From DATLRC01 sp035534895 (GTDB taxonomy: Bacteria > Patescibacteriota > Saccharimonadia > Saccharimonadales > UBA4665): DNA of 64,000 bases. The position numbers were made by a program, and so were the translations under genes. Numbering within the stretch: the stretch's first letter is position 1; every line of letters begins with the position of its first letter. Below the pieces are notes generated by a model. That model had not been told where the DNA came from. It worked only from the letters and a program-made list of their open reading frames with translations, and did not search any database. The stretch covers positions 140,708 to 204,707 of the forward strand of contig DATLRC010000021.1 of NCBI GenBank assembly GCA_035534895.1, given 5' to 3'. Below, piece after piece: positions 43,675 through 53,298 of this stretch.

Positions 43675-44799
43675 TCATTTAATGTAGTCGTGCAGCTTCT
43701 TGGCATCGCGGTGTTTGCGCAATTTGGCTAGGGCTTTGGCTTCTATCTGGCGGATACGCTCTCTCGTGACTGAGAACTCTTGGCCGACTTCTTCAAGGGT
43801 ATGGCTCTTCCCATCTTCGAGTCCGAAACGTAATTTTAATATTTTTTGCTCCCGATCGGTTAGAGCTGATAGCATTTCTTTGACATGCTCTTTAAGCAGT
43901 TGTCCAGTTGCTGATTCTTCTGGAGAAATAGTGTCTTCGTCTTCTATGAAATCAGCCAGCACCGAGTCATCTTCATCATCCCGAATAGAGGCATCTAGAG
44001 AAGAAATATCTTGCTTGATTTTCATAATGTGTTCCACTTTATCGACATCAATCTCCATCTCTTTAGCTATTTCATCATTGCTTGGTTCACGGTTTAGCTC
44101 CTGAGTAAGCCGTCTCTGGGTACGCAATAATTTATTAATCGTCTCAACCATATGCACAGGTATACGAATAGTACGAGCCTGGTCAGCTATGGCCCGAGTA
44201 ATTGCCTGCCTGATCCACCAAGTTGCGTAAGTACTAAATTTGAAACCTTTATCAGGATCAAACTTCTCGACAGCTCTCAGTAGGCCAGTGTTGCCTTCCT
44301 GAATTAGATCGAGTAGGTCTAGACCCCGACCGACGTAGCGTTTGGCTATGGAAACCACCAAGCGCATATTAGCCTCAGCCATTTTGTCCTTGGCATCTTT
44401 TTCGCCAGCAACTACCCTTTTGGCAAGTGCCAGTTCTTCTTCGGCGGTCAATAACGGAATTTTACCGATTTCACGCAAATAGAGGCGTACCGAATCATCG
44501 GCAACGTCGTCTTCAAGATACATTGCCGTCGTAGCGATAGCTTCGTCTTCGTTTTCTTCAGCCACCCACTCGTCACTAAACTCACCGACATTGGGTTCGG
44601 TAGCTGTTATCTCGACACTTAAATCAGCTAGTTCAGTATAAAGGGTATCGAGTATTTCGGCATTTTCGGGAGTATCGGCGATAACCGCAAAAATATCACG
44701 CTGACTGATGTGTCCGTCTTGCTTGGCTTTATCAACCAGTTGCTGCTTAAGATCGTCTTTGTCGTTCGGTTCGCTTGGCTTAACTTGTTTCTTGACCAT
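43675..44799 (-). CDS. rpoD: Primary RNA polymerase sigma-70 factor
   Basis: This is the housekeeping sigma factor. Region 1.2 reads [21 protein letters not shown], region 2 has [60 protein letters not shown], region 3 [17 protein letters not shown], and region 4 [30 protein letters not shown]. The region 2.4 and 4.2 helices are standard, in line with the consensus TTGACA/TATAAT promoters found throughout this window. The N-terminus is short, lacking the large region 1 insert of Proteobacteria. The start overlaps dnaG by 20 bases. Confidence 0.97.
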   Translation of the reverse strand: MVKKQVKPSEPNDKDDLKQQLVDKAKQDGHISQRDIFAVIADTPENAEILDTLYTELADLSVEITATEPNVGEFSDEWVAEENEDEAIATTAMYLEDDVADDSVRLYLREIGKIPLLTAEEELALAKRVVAGEKDAKDKMAEANMRLVVSIAKRYVGRGLDLLDLIQEGNTGLLRAVEKFDPDKGFKFSTYATWWIRQAITRAIADQARTIRIPVHMVETINKLLRTQRRLTQELNREPSNDEIAKEMEIDVDKVEHIMKIKQDISSLDASIRDDEDDSVLADFIEDEDTISPEESATGQLLKEHVKEMLSALTDREQKILKLRFGLEDGKSHTLEEVGQEFSVTRERIRQIEAKALAKLRKHRDAKKLHDYIK

Positions 44800-46558
44800 T
44801 TTTCACTCCCTGTACTTGGTTGAGTAGTAAATCGTATTGTTTAACTTTTCCGAGCAACGCTTTCGTTTCCGTTTCATTTGCGGTCTCAAGCTGAAGCGCC
44901 AGATTTTGCTTTTGCGTTTTGACAAACTGATCCACCAGCCGTGCCTGCAGTCGAGCTGCTTCGTAACGAAGTTCTGAAAGCTCGAGGCCCTGATAGAGTT
45001 CCTCGTATTGTAATGATAATATTTTACTATATTCGGCAATGGGTTGCAATTGCTGTGCTTGCTCAGCCTTGGCCGTAAAATCAGACTTAGTTTTTAAAAG
45101 CCCTAAGAGCTCCTTGGCAGCATCTGTAAATAACATCTCTGGTTCAATAATGGCCACGCAGAAGCGTAAAGCGGGCATCATTAGCATCAGAGCCAAGAAA
45201 TGATCCTCTGTTTTTTTGTCTTCAACGGCCTGTTTATCAACTGATAGTCGATTAGGCTTAACCCACCGCTTTCGGGCAACTCTTGGTTCACTTGAAGTCT
45301 GATTCAGTTTTGCTCTAAGTGCTTCAATGCCAACATCTATGGTATGAGCCATGACATTTAGATAGTGATCTTGCTCGACCGGATCACTTAGGGCTTGGAC
45401 CACCGGGAGCAAAATATCACTGTAGTGTCGTTTTCCCTCAGCCGAATCAATTTTTAGTATCCCTTGGTAGCGAGTCATAAGCCAGTCCAGGGCATAGTCA
45501 TGCTGATTAATGATCTCTGCCCATTTGGCTTTATCTTGTCCAATCAGTTCATCTGGATCGTTGCCACTTGGGAGTGTGATTATACTCAGCGAAACCTTGG
45601 CTCTACTGGCGATCGGAATAGCTCGTTCAGTTGCCGCCTGACCAGCCCCATCAGCATCAAAGCAAAGTCGGATATCGGCCGTGAAACGACTAAGTGCTTT
45701 AAGGTGTGACTCAGTTAAAGCAGTCCCAGCGGTAGCCACTACTTGACGCACACCTGCTTGGTGACTGGCTATAACATCTAGGTTACCCTCCACTAAAACG
45801 ACAAATTGATTCTGGCGAATAGCTTCCTTAGCCAGATGCAAGCCATAAACATGTCGGCTTTTGTCGTAGAGAACCGTTTGGGGTGTATTAATATACTTTG
45901 GGGCATCAGGATTCTCAGCCAATAGACGAGCCGTGAAGCCTATTATCTGGCCCTGGCCATCTTGTAGGGGTATCATCAAGCGGCTGCGGAACATATCTTG
46001 AAGTCCGCCAGCTCTTCTGGTACTTATACCAGCTGAGCGCATTTCAGCTTCGTTAAAGCCCTTTTTTTTCAAAAAACTAACTAAAGCTGCCCCAGTGTTT
46101 GGGGCGTAGCCTAGTCTCCACTCTAAAATAGTCTGCTTGCTGAATTTACGCTTGTTGAGTACATAGTCTAAGGTTGTTTTACTGTTCTTAAGTTGGGCTT
46201 GATAAAATTTGGCACTCAGATCTAGGAGTTGGTAAAGTCGTTCCTTATTTGGCCCGTTGCGCTGCGAGCTAGAGCGAAATTGTTCAATATCAATGCCGGC
46301 TTTACGGGCTAGTAGCTCAAGAGTGGCTTTAAAGTCTAAACCCTCAACTTCCATAACAAAGCTAAACATATTACCGCCCTTACCGCTTGAAAAGTCATGC
46401 CAGATCTGTTTTTCAGGACTGACAATAAAACTAGGCGTCTTTTCATTGGTAAACGGGCTTAGTCCGCGCCAATTACGACCAGCTCTTTTTAGCTGCACAT
46501 ATTCGCTAACGACGTCTTCAATCGAAAGTCGACTCTTTACCTCGTCAACCGCATCCAT
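44780..46558 (-). CDS. dnaG: DNA primase DnaG with lost zinc ligands
   Basis: DnaG makes RNA primers for replication. The N-terminal CHC2-type fold is present ([32 protein letters not shown]), but all four zinc ligands are changed: Ser34, Thr37, Asp55 and Ser58 stand where Cys, His, Cys, Cys are expected, with identical spacing. The TOPRIM core is intact ([37 protein letters not shown]) and so is the RNA polymerase basic motif ([20 protein letters not shown]). I start at the ATG ending 46558, since TTGCCA-17-GATACT ends six bases before it. The longer frame to 46603 reads through the promoter. It is followed by rpoD, the classical pairing. Confidence 0.93.
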   Translation of the reverse strand: MDAVDEVKSRLSIEDVVSEYVQLKRAGRNWRGLSPFTNEKTPSFIVSPEKQIWHDFSSGKGGNMFSFVMEVEGLDFKATLELLARKAGIDIEQFRSSSQRNGPNKERLYQLLDLSAKFYQAQLKNSKTTLDYVLNKRKFSKQTILEWRLGYAPNTGAALVSFLKKKGFNEAEMRSAGISTRRAGGLQDMFRSRLMIPLQDGQGQIIGFTARLLAENPDAPKYINTPQTVLYDKSRHVYGLHLAKEAIRQNQFVVLVEGNLDVIASHQAGVRQVVATAGTALTESHLKALSRFTADIRLCFDADGAGQAATERAIPIASRAKVSLSIITLPSGNDPDELIGQDKAKWAEIINQHDYALDWLMTRYQGILKIDSAEGKRHYSDILLPVVQALSDPVEQDHYLNVMAHTIDVGIEALRAKLNQTSSEPRVARKRWVKPNRLSVDKQAVEDKKTEDHFLALMLMMPALRFCVAIIEPEMLFTDAAKELLGLLKTKSDFTAKAEQAQQLQPIAEYSKILSLQYEELYQGLELSELRYEAARLQARLVDQFVKTQKQNLALQLETANETETKALLGKVKQYDLLLNQVQGVKNGQETS

Positions 46559-46564
46559 GCCACA

Positions 46565-46593
46565 AGTATCCGTGATAGAGTGCCAACTGGCAA
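46565..46593 (-). promoter_or_regulatory. dnaG-rpoD promoter, leaderless
   Basis: TTGCCA (46588-46593), 17 bases, GATACT (46565-46570), then six bases to the dnaG ATG. No Shine-Dalgarno is present. Confidence 0.6.
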
Positions 46594-46644
46594 GCTTGAG
46601 CAATTTCTTGAGCTTTTAGCCCAAAAACCTTTATCATAGTGCTT

Positions 46645-47280
46645 ATGCCTCCTGCATCATATCCACCTCCCGCTTCTTCATCCCCCTCTTCGGGTAACTA
46701 TGATTTCATTATCAACCCACCAAAAGCTTCGCGGACAAGCTTGTTGAGCGTTAAATCATCTCCGGCTGGTCGCTTATTAGTAGTTGTTGGTGCTTTATTT
46801 GTAATTGTTATCGTTACTTCCCTGCTCTTTAAGGTCTTTGGCAGCAGTAGTACTTCCTTGACAACTTCACTGGTCTCACTGACTCAATCACAAAACGAGC
46901 TTATACGAGTCTCTTCTATCGGCAGTCAACAAGTAGTCTCCCAAAATGCCAAAAATCTGGCCATTGATGTCCAATTGAGCCTTACGTCAAGCCAACAGCA
47001 ACTGATCAGTTATCTCAAGCACTACTCTTCAGCCCCAAGCTCCAAACAATTAGGACTGACTCAAGATAAAAATACCGACCAGCAACTAACGGCGGCTCAA
47101 GCGGCCGGAACTTATGACGCAACCTTCGTTAGCATTATACTAAATGGCCTAAACAGTTACAGCGCCACATTAGCTCGGACATACAGTGCTGCCAAAAGCC
47201 AAAACCTGCGTCAACTTTTAAGTAACCAATATAATAGCGCTCAGCTCCTGATTATCCAGGCCAAGCAAGCTAATTCTTAG
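46645..47280 (+). CDS. Membrane-anchored protein of unknown function
   Basis: The 211-aa product has a Pro/Ser-rich cytoplasmic start (MPPASYPPPASSSPSSG), one transmembrane helix at about residues 45-66 (LLVVVGALFVIVIVTSLLF) and an exported helical domain rich in Ser, Gln and Leu, resembling a four-helix or coiled-coil bundle. I take the ATG at 46645; a GTG six bases earlier is possible. TATCAT (46632-46637) is seven bases before the ATG. No family is recognised. Confidence 0.72.
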   Translation: MPPASYPPPASSSPSSGNYDFIINPPKASRTSLLSVKSSPAGRLLVVVGALFVIVIVTSLLFKVFGSSSTSLTTSLVSLTQSQNELIRVSSIGSQQVVSQNAKNLAIDVQLSLTSSQQQLISYLKHYSSAPSSKQLGLTQDKNTDQQLTAAQAAGTYDATFVSIILNGLNSYSATLARTYSAAKSQNLRQLLSNQYNSAQLLIIQAKQANS

Positions 47281-47590
47281 CTACTAGCGCATAACTATGC
47301 CGAATTAGGCCCTGTACTTCAGACCATGGTAATTGGCCACTCAAAACGATTGTGTTCCAGTGTTTTTTATTCAAATGATTTCCGGGCATCACTTCGTCAT
47401 AGCGTTGACGCAAGACCTGACTTAACTGTGGATCACATTTAAGGCTAAGCCTGAGTGGCACTTTGGCCTCAGCAATCAGGGCAAACATTTTTTGGCCTGT
47501 TTTATAAACTGCTACCTCTTTGCCAAAAGGATATTCCAATTTGGTATTCGGCAAGCTTAAAATATACTCTTCAACAATTTTGTGCGTCAT
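47270..47590 (-). CDS. MmcQ/YjbR-family protein
   Basis: This small alpha-beta protein of 106 aa has the YjbR layout: IVEEYILSLPNTKLEYPFGKEVAVYKTGQKMFALI, LRLSLKCDPQLSQVLRQRYDEVMPGNHLNKKHWNTIVL and a C-terminal helix SEVQGLIRHSYALV. YjbR proteins have a CyaY-like fold with proposed DNA binding, but the cellular role is not established. It follows orn by one base. Confidence 0.88.
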   Translation of the reverse strand: MTHKIVEEYILSLPNTKLEYPFGKEVAVYKTGQKMFALIAEAKVPLRLSLKCDPQLSQVLRQRYDEVMPGNHLNKKHWNTIVLSGQLPWSEVQGLIRHSYALVAKN

Positions 47591-47591
47591 C

Positions 47592-48149
47592 TTAAGCTAA
47601 AGGCTTTTTAAACCATTCTAGATAATACTGGAGTTCAGCTATTGAAGCCTGAATATCATCAAACGCCCGGTGGACGTCTTGCTTTTCAAACTGAACGCCA
47701 TACTTGCTCTGCACCAGAATCTTCCAGGCACTGACATCAAGCATTCTGTAGTGAAGTTTAAGCTCTAACTCGGGCCAGTAATTTTGGATAAACTTTCGGT
47801 CATTATGGATACTATTCCCGCCCAGGACTGCTGGTGCGGAACCAAATTGTGCCCCAACTAAGGCTATTAGATCTTTCTCGACCTGAATAGACTCCTTACC
47901 ATGTTCCAGCTTAGAAACAAATTGGTCTCGGTTAAGTGGGAATGCCTGCCACCAGGAATTCTTTTGCATTCGCTCAACTACAACAGCCCGTGGTTGCTTA
48001 ATCGTCGCCTCATAGCTAGCCAAAGTCTTAAAATCAAAGTCTGTAACTTCAGCTGCGACCTCAAGAATAAGATCAACTTGCGGATCAAGTCCGGTCATTT
48101 CCAAATCGATCCAAAGTATCTTGGTCGGTATTATATCGTTGCCAATCAT
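47592..48149 (-). CDS. orn: Oligoribonuclease
   Basis: Orn is a DEDDh 3'-5' exonuclease that clears di- and short oligoribonucleotides. ExoI is LWIDLEMTGLDPQVDLILEVAAEVTD (Asp and Glu), ExoII is LGGNSIHNDRKFIQNYWP and ExoIII is HRAFDDIQASIAELQYYLEWF (His and Asp). LHYRMLDVSAWKIL is specific to Orn. At 185 aa it is normal. TATAAT (48159-48164) lies nine bases before the ATG. With the DHH-type protein at 28768-30396 lacking catalytic residues, Orn may be the enzyme that does this job here. Confidence 0.95.
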   Translation of the reverse strand: MIGNDIIPTKILWIDLEMTGLDPQVDLILEVAAEVTDFDFKTLASYEATIKQPRAVVVERMQKNSWWQAFPLNRDQFVSKLEHGKESIQVEKDLIALVGAQFGSAPAVLGGNSIHNDRKFIQNYWPELELKLHYRMLDVSAWKILVQSKYGVQFEKQDVHRAFDDIQASIAELQYYLEWFKKPLA

Positions 48150-48243
48150 TACCCGGCCATTATAGCCGTCCTCATCTTAAAAACAAAAACTGGTCTTTAG
48201 GTATTGGGCTTTCGGATATTTATTTCTAGAATTTGATTAAGAC

Positions 48244-48834
48244 TCAAACCGATTTAAGTCTGGCGCTTAAAAGAGCATCGCTGTACCACTGTAGTTCTTG
48301 TAACAGATTTTGAAGAACAGTCTCTGGACCATGAGGTTGCTTAGCAACTTCTTCGGCTAGTGTTCCATTTTCGTCAAAGATTTCGCCTATCCGCATTGTT
48401 AGAGCCAGGTTGCTGGAGATAGCTACGCCCCTATTTTCTGAAATAATTTGTTTCAGGTGTCCGGCCGCTCTGGCACCACCGGCTGAACCATGAGATACAA
48501 TGGCCAAAGGCTTCTTCGATATTTGCCAGTCAATATAATCCAGAGCGTTTTTTAAGACCGCTGGAATTGAGTGATTGTATTCCGGCGTCACAATAATATA
48601 GGCATCAAACGATTCCAGTTTAGTCAGCCATTTCTGAGCAGCAGCACTTAGTTGACGCTTGGGATTGTAGCGAGGCGACATTGGCTCATCGAAAAAAGGT
48701 AATGGATAATCTTGTAGGTCGAGCATTTCAGCCTCGATTGAGGGCATCTTCTGGGCTTTATTAAAAACCCAGGCCGCCAATTTAGATGTTTGTCTTTGGG
48801 GACGCGTACTACCTAATATAATAGCTAATTTCAT
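48244..48834 (-). CDS. NADPH-dependent FMN reductase family protein
   Basis: The flavodoxin-like fold shows MKLAIILGSTRPQRQTSKLAAWVF (phosphate-binding loop GSTRPxR), the central AYIIVTPEYNHSIPAVLKNALDYID and KPLAIVSHGSAGGARAAGHLKQII. This is the family of quinone, azo and chromate reductases. The physiological substrate is unknown. AGGGAG eight bases before ATG is a good ribosome site. It is divergent from an HxlR regulator that probably controls it. Confidence 0.9.
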   Translation of the reverse strand: MKLAIILGSTRPQRQTSKLAAWVFNKAQKMPSIEAEMLDLQDYPLPFFDEPMSPRYNPKRQLSAAAQKWLTKLESFDAYIIVTPEYNHSIPAVLKNALDYIDWQISKKPLAIVSHGSAGGARAAGHLKQIISENRGVAISSNLALTMRIGEIFDENGTLAEEVAKQPHGPETVLQNLLQELQWYSDALLSARLKSV

Positions 48835-48859
48835 TTTATTGCTCCCTGTGCTATATTTT

Positions 48860-48898
48860 GTATAGTTACAAATAACCAGTATATAGATGCTACTATAC
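48860..48898. promoter_or_regulatory. Inverted-repeat operator between flavin reductase and HxlR genes
   Basis: GTATAGT (48860-48866) and ACTATAC (48892-48898) are perfect inverted copies, and a related GTATATAG lies between them at 48879. The right arm overlaps the HxlR -10 TATACT (48894-48899). The left arm overlaps a minus-strand ACTATAC that can act as the reductase -10. Binding at both arms would silence both genes. Confidence 0.55.
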
Positions 48899-48908
48899 TT
48901 TGTAAAGC

Positions 48909-49253
48909 ATGAAAAACACTTCTCTTAGACCTCTCGAAGTTCGCGCCGGCTGTATTGCTTCAGCTATGGAGGTAATTGGCAATAAATGGACGGCATTAAT
49001 CCTGCGTGATCTATTCACAGGACCAAGACGTTTCTGCGAACTTGAAAAATCTGTTAGCAAGATAAACCCCCGGACTTTAAGCCAGAGGCTTGATGATCTA
49101 GAAGCATACGAAATTATAACCAAACAGCGTTTTCATGAAGTTCCACCGAGAATCGAATATGCCCTAACCCCCAAAGGTCAAGACCTATTGCCTATTCTTG
49201 AGCAAATGGCTGATTGGGGAGGCAGGTATTATTCTCAGAATCCGGTTAACTAA
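48909..49253 (+). CDS. HxlR-family transcriptional regulator
   Basis: This winged-helix regulator reads CIASAMEVIGNKWTALILRDLFTGPRRFCELEKSVSKINPRTLSQRLDDLEAYEIITKQRFHEVPPRIEYALTPKGQDLLPILEQMADWG, fully typical of HxlR. The Cys near residue 14 is where redox- or aldehyde-sensing members such as YodB and HypR carry their sensing cysteine. That, and the divergent flavin reductase, suggest a quinone or electrophile response, an inference. Its end overlaps msrB by eight bases. Confidence 0.93.
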   Translation: MKNTSLRPLEVRAGCIASAMEVIGNKWTALILRDLFTGPRRFCELEKSVSKINPRTLSQRLDDLEAYEIITKQRFHEVPPRIEYALTPKGQDLLPILEQMADWGGRYYSQNPVN

Positions 49254-49647
49254 TTCTGTCTTGGGGCTTAAAATCCAAGGCACAAGAATTAATGCAGAAA
49301 CGCTTGCCTGTTGGCTGAGTCGGCGCATCGTTAAAAAGATGACCGAGGTGGCTGCCGCAATTAGCACACTTGACTTCTATACGATGCATGCCTAGGCCTT
49401 CGTCTTCTTTCAGTTCTACGGCCTTGGTGGTCGAAACATCGTAAAAACTAGGCCAGCCGCTACCGCTTTCAAACTTGGTAGATGAATCAAACAGCTTGGT
49501 ACCACAAGCCATGCATAGATAGTCACCGCTTTCGTGATTATTAAGCAGCTTGCCGCTACCGGGTGCCTCGGTGGCCTTTTGGCGCAAAACGCGGTATTGA
49601 TCAGGCGTTAGCTTCTGCTTCCACTCCTCATCGCTTAACTCTTGCAT
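49246..49647 (-). CDS. msrB: Peptide methionine-R-sulfoxide reductase
   Basis: MsrB repairs the R form of methionine sulfoxide. The zinc-binding CxxC pairs (CMACG and CANCG), the ESGSGWPSF motif and the catalytic end GKRFCINSCALDF are all present. The second Cys in NSC, where many enzymes have Ala or Ser, could act as resolving residue. At 133 aa it is a single-domain enzyme. TACAAT (49655-49660) is seven bases before the ATG. With the redox-type regulator and reductase next door it forms an oxidative-stress cluster. Confidence 0.95.
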   Translation of the reverse strand: MQELSDEEWKQKLTPDQYRVLRQKATEAPGSGKLLNNHESGDYLCMACGTKLFDSSTKFESGSGWPSFYDVSTTKAVELKEDEGLGMHRIEVKCANCGSHLGHLFNDAPTQPTGKRFCINSCALDFKPQDRIS

Positions 49648-49723
49648 AAGCGATATTGTACTCCCTATTTTCCTTATGGCTCAACCCTCGTCGATGTCCT
49701 GCCCTGATTGATTTACAAAGATA

Positions 49724-51403
49724 CTACATCTGTTCTGGTGATGGAATGCCAAGCAATTCTAGGCCCTGCTTTAAGGTATCGGCATAGCTTTTTACCAAAC
49801 TTAGACGAGATGCTTCGCGGCCATCACCAATCACCCGGTTATGCTCATAAAAGTGGTTAAATTCCTGGGCCAACTCATATAAGTAAATGCAGATATGGTG
49901 GGGCAGTAATTCTTGAACGGACCGATCTACAACTTCTGAATATTCAGAGATCTTTAAGGCTAAGCTACGTTCCTCCGACATAAGATCATTTGGCTTAGCC
50001 AGGGGTGTCGAAGCCTTAGCTAAAATACTACGTGCCCGGGCATGTGCATACTGCAGATAGGGTCCGCTGTTGCCCTCCAGAGCAACTGATTGTTGAACAT
50101 CAAAGACAATATCACCGCCAAGCCGATATTTGAGGAAAGTGTATTTAATGGCTGCGAGATAAACTGCTGAGGCTACTTTTGAATTAGGATAGTTTTGACT
50201 AACTGTTTTGTGTGTTTCATCAAGCAGCTCCTGTGCGCCATAGACCAGTCCCGTGCGGCTACTCATCTTCCCAGTCGCTAGACTTATAAAACCGTGGGTA
50301 AGATGCTGGCTTTTAGCTGCTAGCTGAGCATCAAACTCACTAAGAGCAGCCAGCATTACTCTGAAGTACTCGACTTGCTCGTTGGCCGTAATAATAATTG
50401 ACTTATCGGCCGCTTTGAAATCGGACTTTTTCATTTCGGCCAGACCTAGATCTTTAGCCTCATAAGTTGGTAGACCAGCCGAGTTTACGAAAACCCGAGT
50501 ATGAAGACCCTTCTTTTCGCCCTTATAGACTATGGCTCCTTGACTCTTTTCAAAAACAGAGCCCAGGTGTCGCTGTACAAATCTCAAACCGACTGGGCTA
50601 GATTGGCTTTCTAGGTAGCGCTTGTCGAAATGGACACCAAGCTCAGTGAAAATAAGATCAAAATATTTAAAACTACGTTCTACCCCCCAATCATAAATAG
50701 CGTTAATAGTCGGATCATCTTGTTCATAGATGTGCTTATTTATATCCTTGATTCTGTCTGCAGCTGTCGATTCTTCTTCGAATGCCCGAGCACCTTTTGC
50801 GTAAAGATAGCCAATAATAGTTTTAAGTGTTAGCTTGAGGCCGTCATGTTCAATCTCTTCGCTCTCCAGCTCTTTAAGCCTAGCCGGGTTCCAGTCTATA
50901 GTCTCGCCAATGCCCCAGACAGCTTTGGCAACATGTAAGCCAACGTCACCGTGATAACTAAGCCTTTTAACACTTGCGCCTGCTGCTTCCAACAGGCGAG
51001 CTATAGTATCACCAACGATTGTGGTATATAAATGACCAAGATGCATTGCTTTAAGCGGATTAGGATCACCGAATTCAACTAAGATTTGCTGTCCTTCATA
51101 GACTTGAGACGGTTTTGAGAGACCTAGTTTAAGCAGAGCCTTATCGCTTAAAAATATGTTAATAAACCCAGGACCGGCAACAACTATTTGACTGACAAAG
51201 TCAGCTAAATCTCGGCCTAGTTGAGCCGACAAAGTTTCGGCTACCTGACGCGGCTTATGACCAAGTTCTGTTGCCACTTTTAAGGCCACACTAGTGGCAT
51301 AATCACCAAACGTTTTATCGGGTCGAGTCAGTTCAATTGGAACCTCAATGCCAAATAAGGTTTGGACTGCACTACTAATCGCTTGCTCCAAGTCATGTCT
51401 CAT
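49724..51403 (-). CDS. argS: Arginyl-tRNA synthetase
   Basis: This class I synthetase has an N-terminal Add-1 domain (DKTFGDYATSVALKVATELGHKPRQVAETL), the HIGH motif as GDPNPLKAMHLGHLYTTIVGDTIARLL, YHGDVGLHVAK, and KMSK as GKMSSRTGLVYG. It ends with the DALR anticodon-binding domain, VDRSVQELLPHHICIYLYELAQEFNHFYEHNRVI and SRLSLVKSYADTLKQGLELLGI. At 559 aa it is standard. TATAGT (51411-51416) lies seven bases before the ATG and no Shine-Dalgarno is present. Confidence 0.96.
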   Translation of the reverse strand: MRHDLEQAISSAVQTLFGIEVPIELTRPDKTFGDYATSVALKVATELGHKPRQVAETLSAQLGRDLADFVSQIVVAGPGFINIFLSDKALLKLGLSKPSQVYEGQQILVEFGDPNPLKAMHLGHLYTTIVGDTIARLLEAAGASVKRLSYHGDVGLHVAKAVWGIGETIDWNPARLKELESEEIEHDGLKLTLKTIIGYLYAKGARAFEEESTAADRIKDINKHIYEQDDPTINAIYDWGVERSFKYFDLIFTELGVHFDKRYLESQSSPVGLRFVQRHLGSVFEKSQGAIVYKGEKKGLHTRVFVNSAGLPTYEAKDLGLAEMKKSDFKAADKSIIITANEQVEYFRVMLAALSEFDAQLAAKSQHLTHGFISLATGKMSSRTGLVYGAQELLDETHKTVSQNYPNSKVASAVYLAAIKYTFLKYRLGGDIVFDVQQSVALEGNSGPYLQYAHARARSILAKASTPLAKPNDLMSEERSLALKISEYSEVVDRSVQELLPHHICIYLYELAQEFNHFYEHNRVIGDGREASRLSLVKSYADTLKQGLELLGIPSPEQM

Positions 51404-51425
51404 CGCTTTTACTATAACAGATTGA

Positions 51426-52100
51426 TTAGTGGCTACTGCGAGCTACTTGTTTAAGACCAAACCAGGCTAGGCCATACATGCTGGAAAGCAATATGAAAAA
51501 ACTGCTGATAGTTACTATCATCTGAGGATAAGCATTAGGATGCAACAGACGATCAGACAAGTCAAATAATAGACCGACTGGATTAACGACAACATCCCAA
51601 CTGTTCCAGCGTAAGTCACGACCGATATAGACTGCGATACTACAGAGTAGTAACACGCCACTGATAATACCGGCTGATAGTTTAGGCAGCAAACGTTTAT
51701 TTAGCGACTGATGAACCAGAAATAAACTACTTAGGCCAAGTAAAACTGCTGTGTAGATGAATGAGCTGAACAATACCGCCGCAAACAGGACATTAGCTAC
51801 AGGCACCTCTTTGAGATGAATAAAGTCGCTAATCATGTAGAAGCTATTTGGCACAAATACTAGCCAGAGTCCGCTCCAAGCTAGTGCTTCCCAAGATGAC
51901 CATAACTTTGTCCGCAAAACTTGGGTCAGTCTAAGACTAAAAAGAAACGGCAACCAGGCCAGTATAAGATTCCACGGCAAGTAGCTATAAGCTAGATTAC
52001 GATTGACAACCATCTGATATAGAAACAAGGCGCCACTCATTAGTGATGCAACAAGGAGAGCCAGTATGAATTGACCGCGGGATGAATTAAGATCACTCAT
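51426..52100 (-). CDS. DUF1361-like multi-pass membrane protein
   Basis: The 224-aa product has about seven hydrophobic segments. The pattern YLPWNLILAWLPFLFSL, WLVFVPNSFYMISDFIHL and IGRDLRWNSWDVVVNPVGL matches the DUF1361 family, whose function is unknown. It lies between the isomerase gene and argS on the same strand. Confidence 0.82.
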   Translation of the reverse strand: MSDLNSSRGQFILALLVASLMSGALFLYQMVVNRNLAYSYLPWNLILAWLPFLFSLRLTQVLRTKLWSSWEALAWSGLWLVFVPNSFYMISDFIHLKEVPVANVLFAAVLFSSFIYTAVLLGLSSLFLVHQSLNKRLLPKLSAGIISGVLLLCSIAVYIGRDLRWNSWDVVVNPVGLLFDLSDRLLHPNAYPQMIVTISSFFILLSSMYGLAWFGLKQVARSSH

Positions 52101-52153
52101 CGCACTAAGTATACTGCTGTTCTTCTTTCGAAGCAGTATTTTGAGATGAATAA

Positions 52154-53182
52154 CTAGACCAATAGCTTCTTGAGCTTCTCAACTAGATCAACTGGTGTAG
52201 GATTCAGCCCATTAAGTAGTGCCAGATAAAGACTCGTAAAATCACCTAGGTTTGCCGTCCAAAGCAGTTGCTCAAGAAGTGTCTCCCCTAACGGTTCCAC
52301 TACCAGAGGCTCCGGACGTTTACCGGATAATAGCCGTTGGCTGACAATAAAACGTTTTTGGACACGTTCATTTTCCAAACTGGAGCGTATTTCAATTACA
52401 GCATACGGTTTGTCCAGCGGCTGAGCCGACCAGCCGATAAATTCATTGTGATTAAACTCCGGGTATTGATTGACCCAGGCTATATTCTTGGCATTCTCGT
52501 TAAAACAAATCTTCCACTTATTAGCGGCCGGGAAAAGTCGTGGTCCGCTATAGACAACGACTGATTTTCCGACCAAATCAAGAGCCAGACGTTTGGCTGG
52601 ATTTTTGGCAGTCGGTATATCTGCCCGCCAGTCAGCCAACTGCTGACTGAGCCACTCTCCTGCCCGTCTTAGTTCAGCCAGTTTACCCTTTTCAACTAAA
52701 CCCAGTGGCTCCAGAAGTTGCAAAAATGCTGCCAGAAAGAAGAAAGACGACATTCTGGGCTGGATACCATCCGGAATATTAAACAAGGGGTATTGTTTTT
52801 CTCGGGCAATAGCAGCTAGTTTACCTCCAGCGGCAATAACTACAACCATAGCTTTTTTTACTTCCGCTTCAGCGACGGCGGCTAGTGTCTCTTCGGTATT
52901 TCCAGAATAGCTTGAGGAGATGAACAATGTTTGTGGCCCAACATAGCTTGGTAGGTTGTAGTCACGGACAATTTCAAACGGCACAAGCGTACCGGGCCAA
53001 GATCTCAGAAAAACAGCCGGCAAGGCTGAGCCGCCCATACCTGCCAGAATTACATTGCTAATCTTACCAAAAGCCGGTAATTTCATTTGGTAATCATGTA
53101 GTAGCTGCTTATATTGTTTCTCGGCTACACCTAATGCATCTTGAGAGTCACGTTCATGAATCATCTTAAGGTCATCAAGCAC
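52154..53182 (-). CDS. Bifunctional phosphoglucose/phosphomannose isomerase-type SIS protein
   Basis: Two SIS domains are visible. The first holds VILAGMGGSALPAVFLRSW and LFISSSYSGNTEETLAAVAEA, the sugar-phosphate-binding loops of the PGI/PMI family. The second contains NENAKNIAWVNQYPEFNHNEFIGW, with the conserved Glu and His region used in isomerisation. It would interconvert glucose-6-P, fructose-6-P and mannose-6-P. At 342 aa it is normal for the archaeal/CPR type. The GTG start has GGGAG seven bases upstream. It can supply glucose-6-phosphate for the trehalose enzyme. Confidence 0.9.
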   Translation of the reverse strand: MLDDLKMIHERDSQDALGVAEKQYKQLLHDYQMKLPAFGKISNVILAGMGGSALPAVFLRSWPGTLVPFEIVRDYNLPSYVGPQTLFISSSYSGNTEETLAAVAEAEVKKAMVVVIAAGGKLAAIAREKQYPLFNIPDGIQPRMSSFFFLAAFLQLLEPLGLVEKGKLAELRRAGEWLSQQLADWRADIPTAKNPAKRLALDLVGKSVVVYSGPRLFPAANKWKICFNENAKNIAWVNQYPEFNHNEFIGWSAQPLDKPYAVIEIRSSLENERVQKRFIVSQRLLSGKRPEPLVVEPLGETLLEQLLWTANLGDFTSLYLALLNGLNPTPVDLVEKLKKLLV

Positions 53183-53298
53183 TTGGTTCTCCCTCTAAAA
53201 AGCTATTGCTTACTTATGAAATTTGATATCATTACCATTGTAAATTGTCAGTTACTAAAAGAGCAATGCCTGAGCAGCCAGGCTATAGGGGGGTATAG

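Noticed and set aside
46559..46603. Upstream start for dnaG
   Set aside because: It would translate the -35/-10 region; [11 protein letters not shown] at 46558 is the usual primase start.
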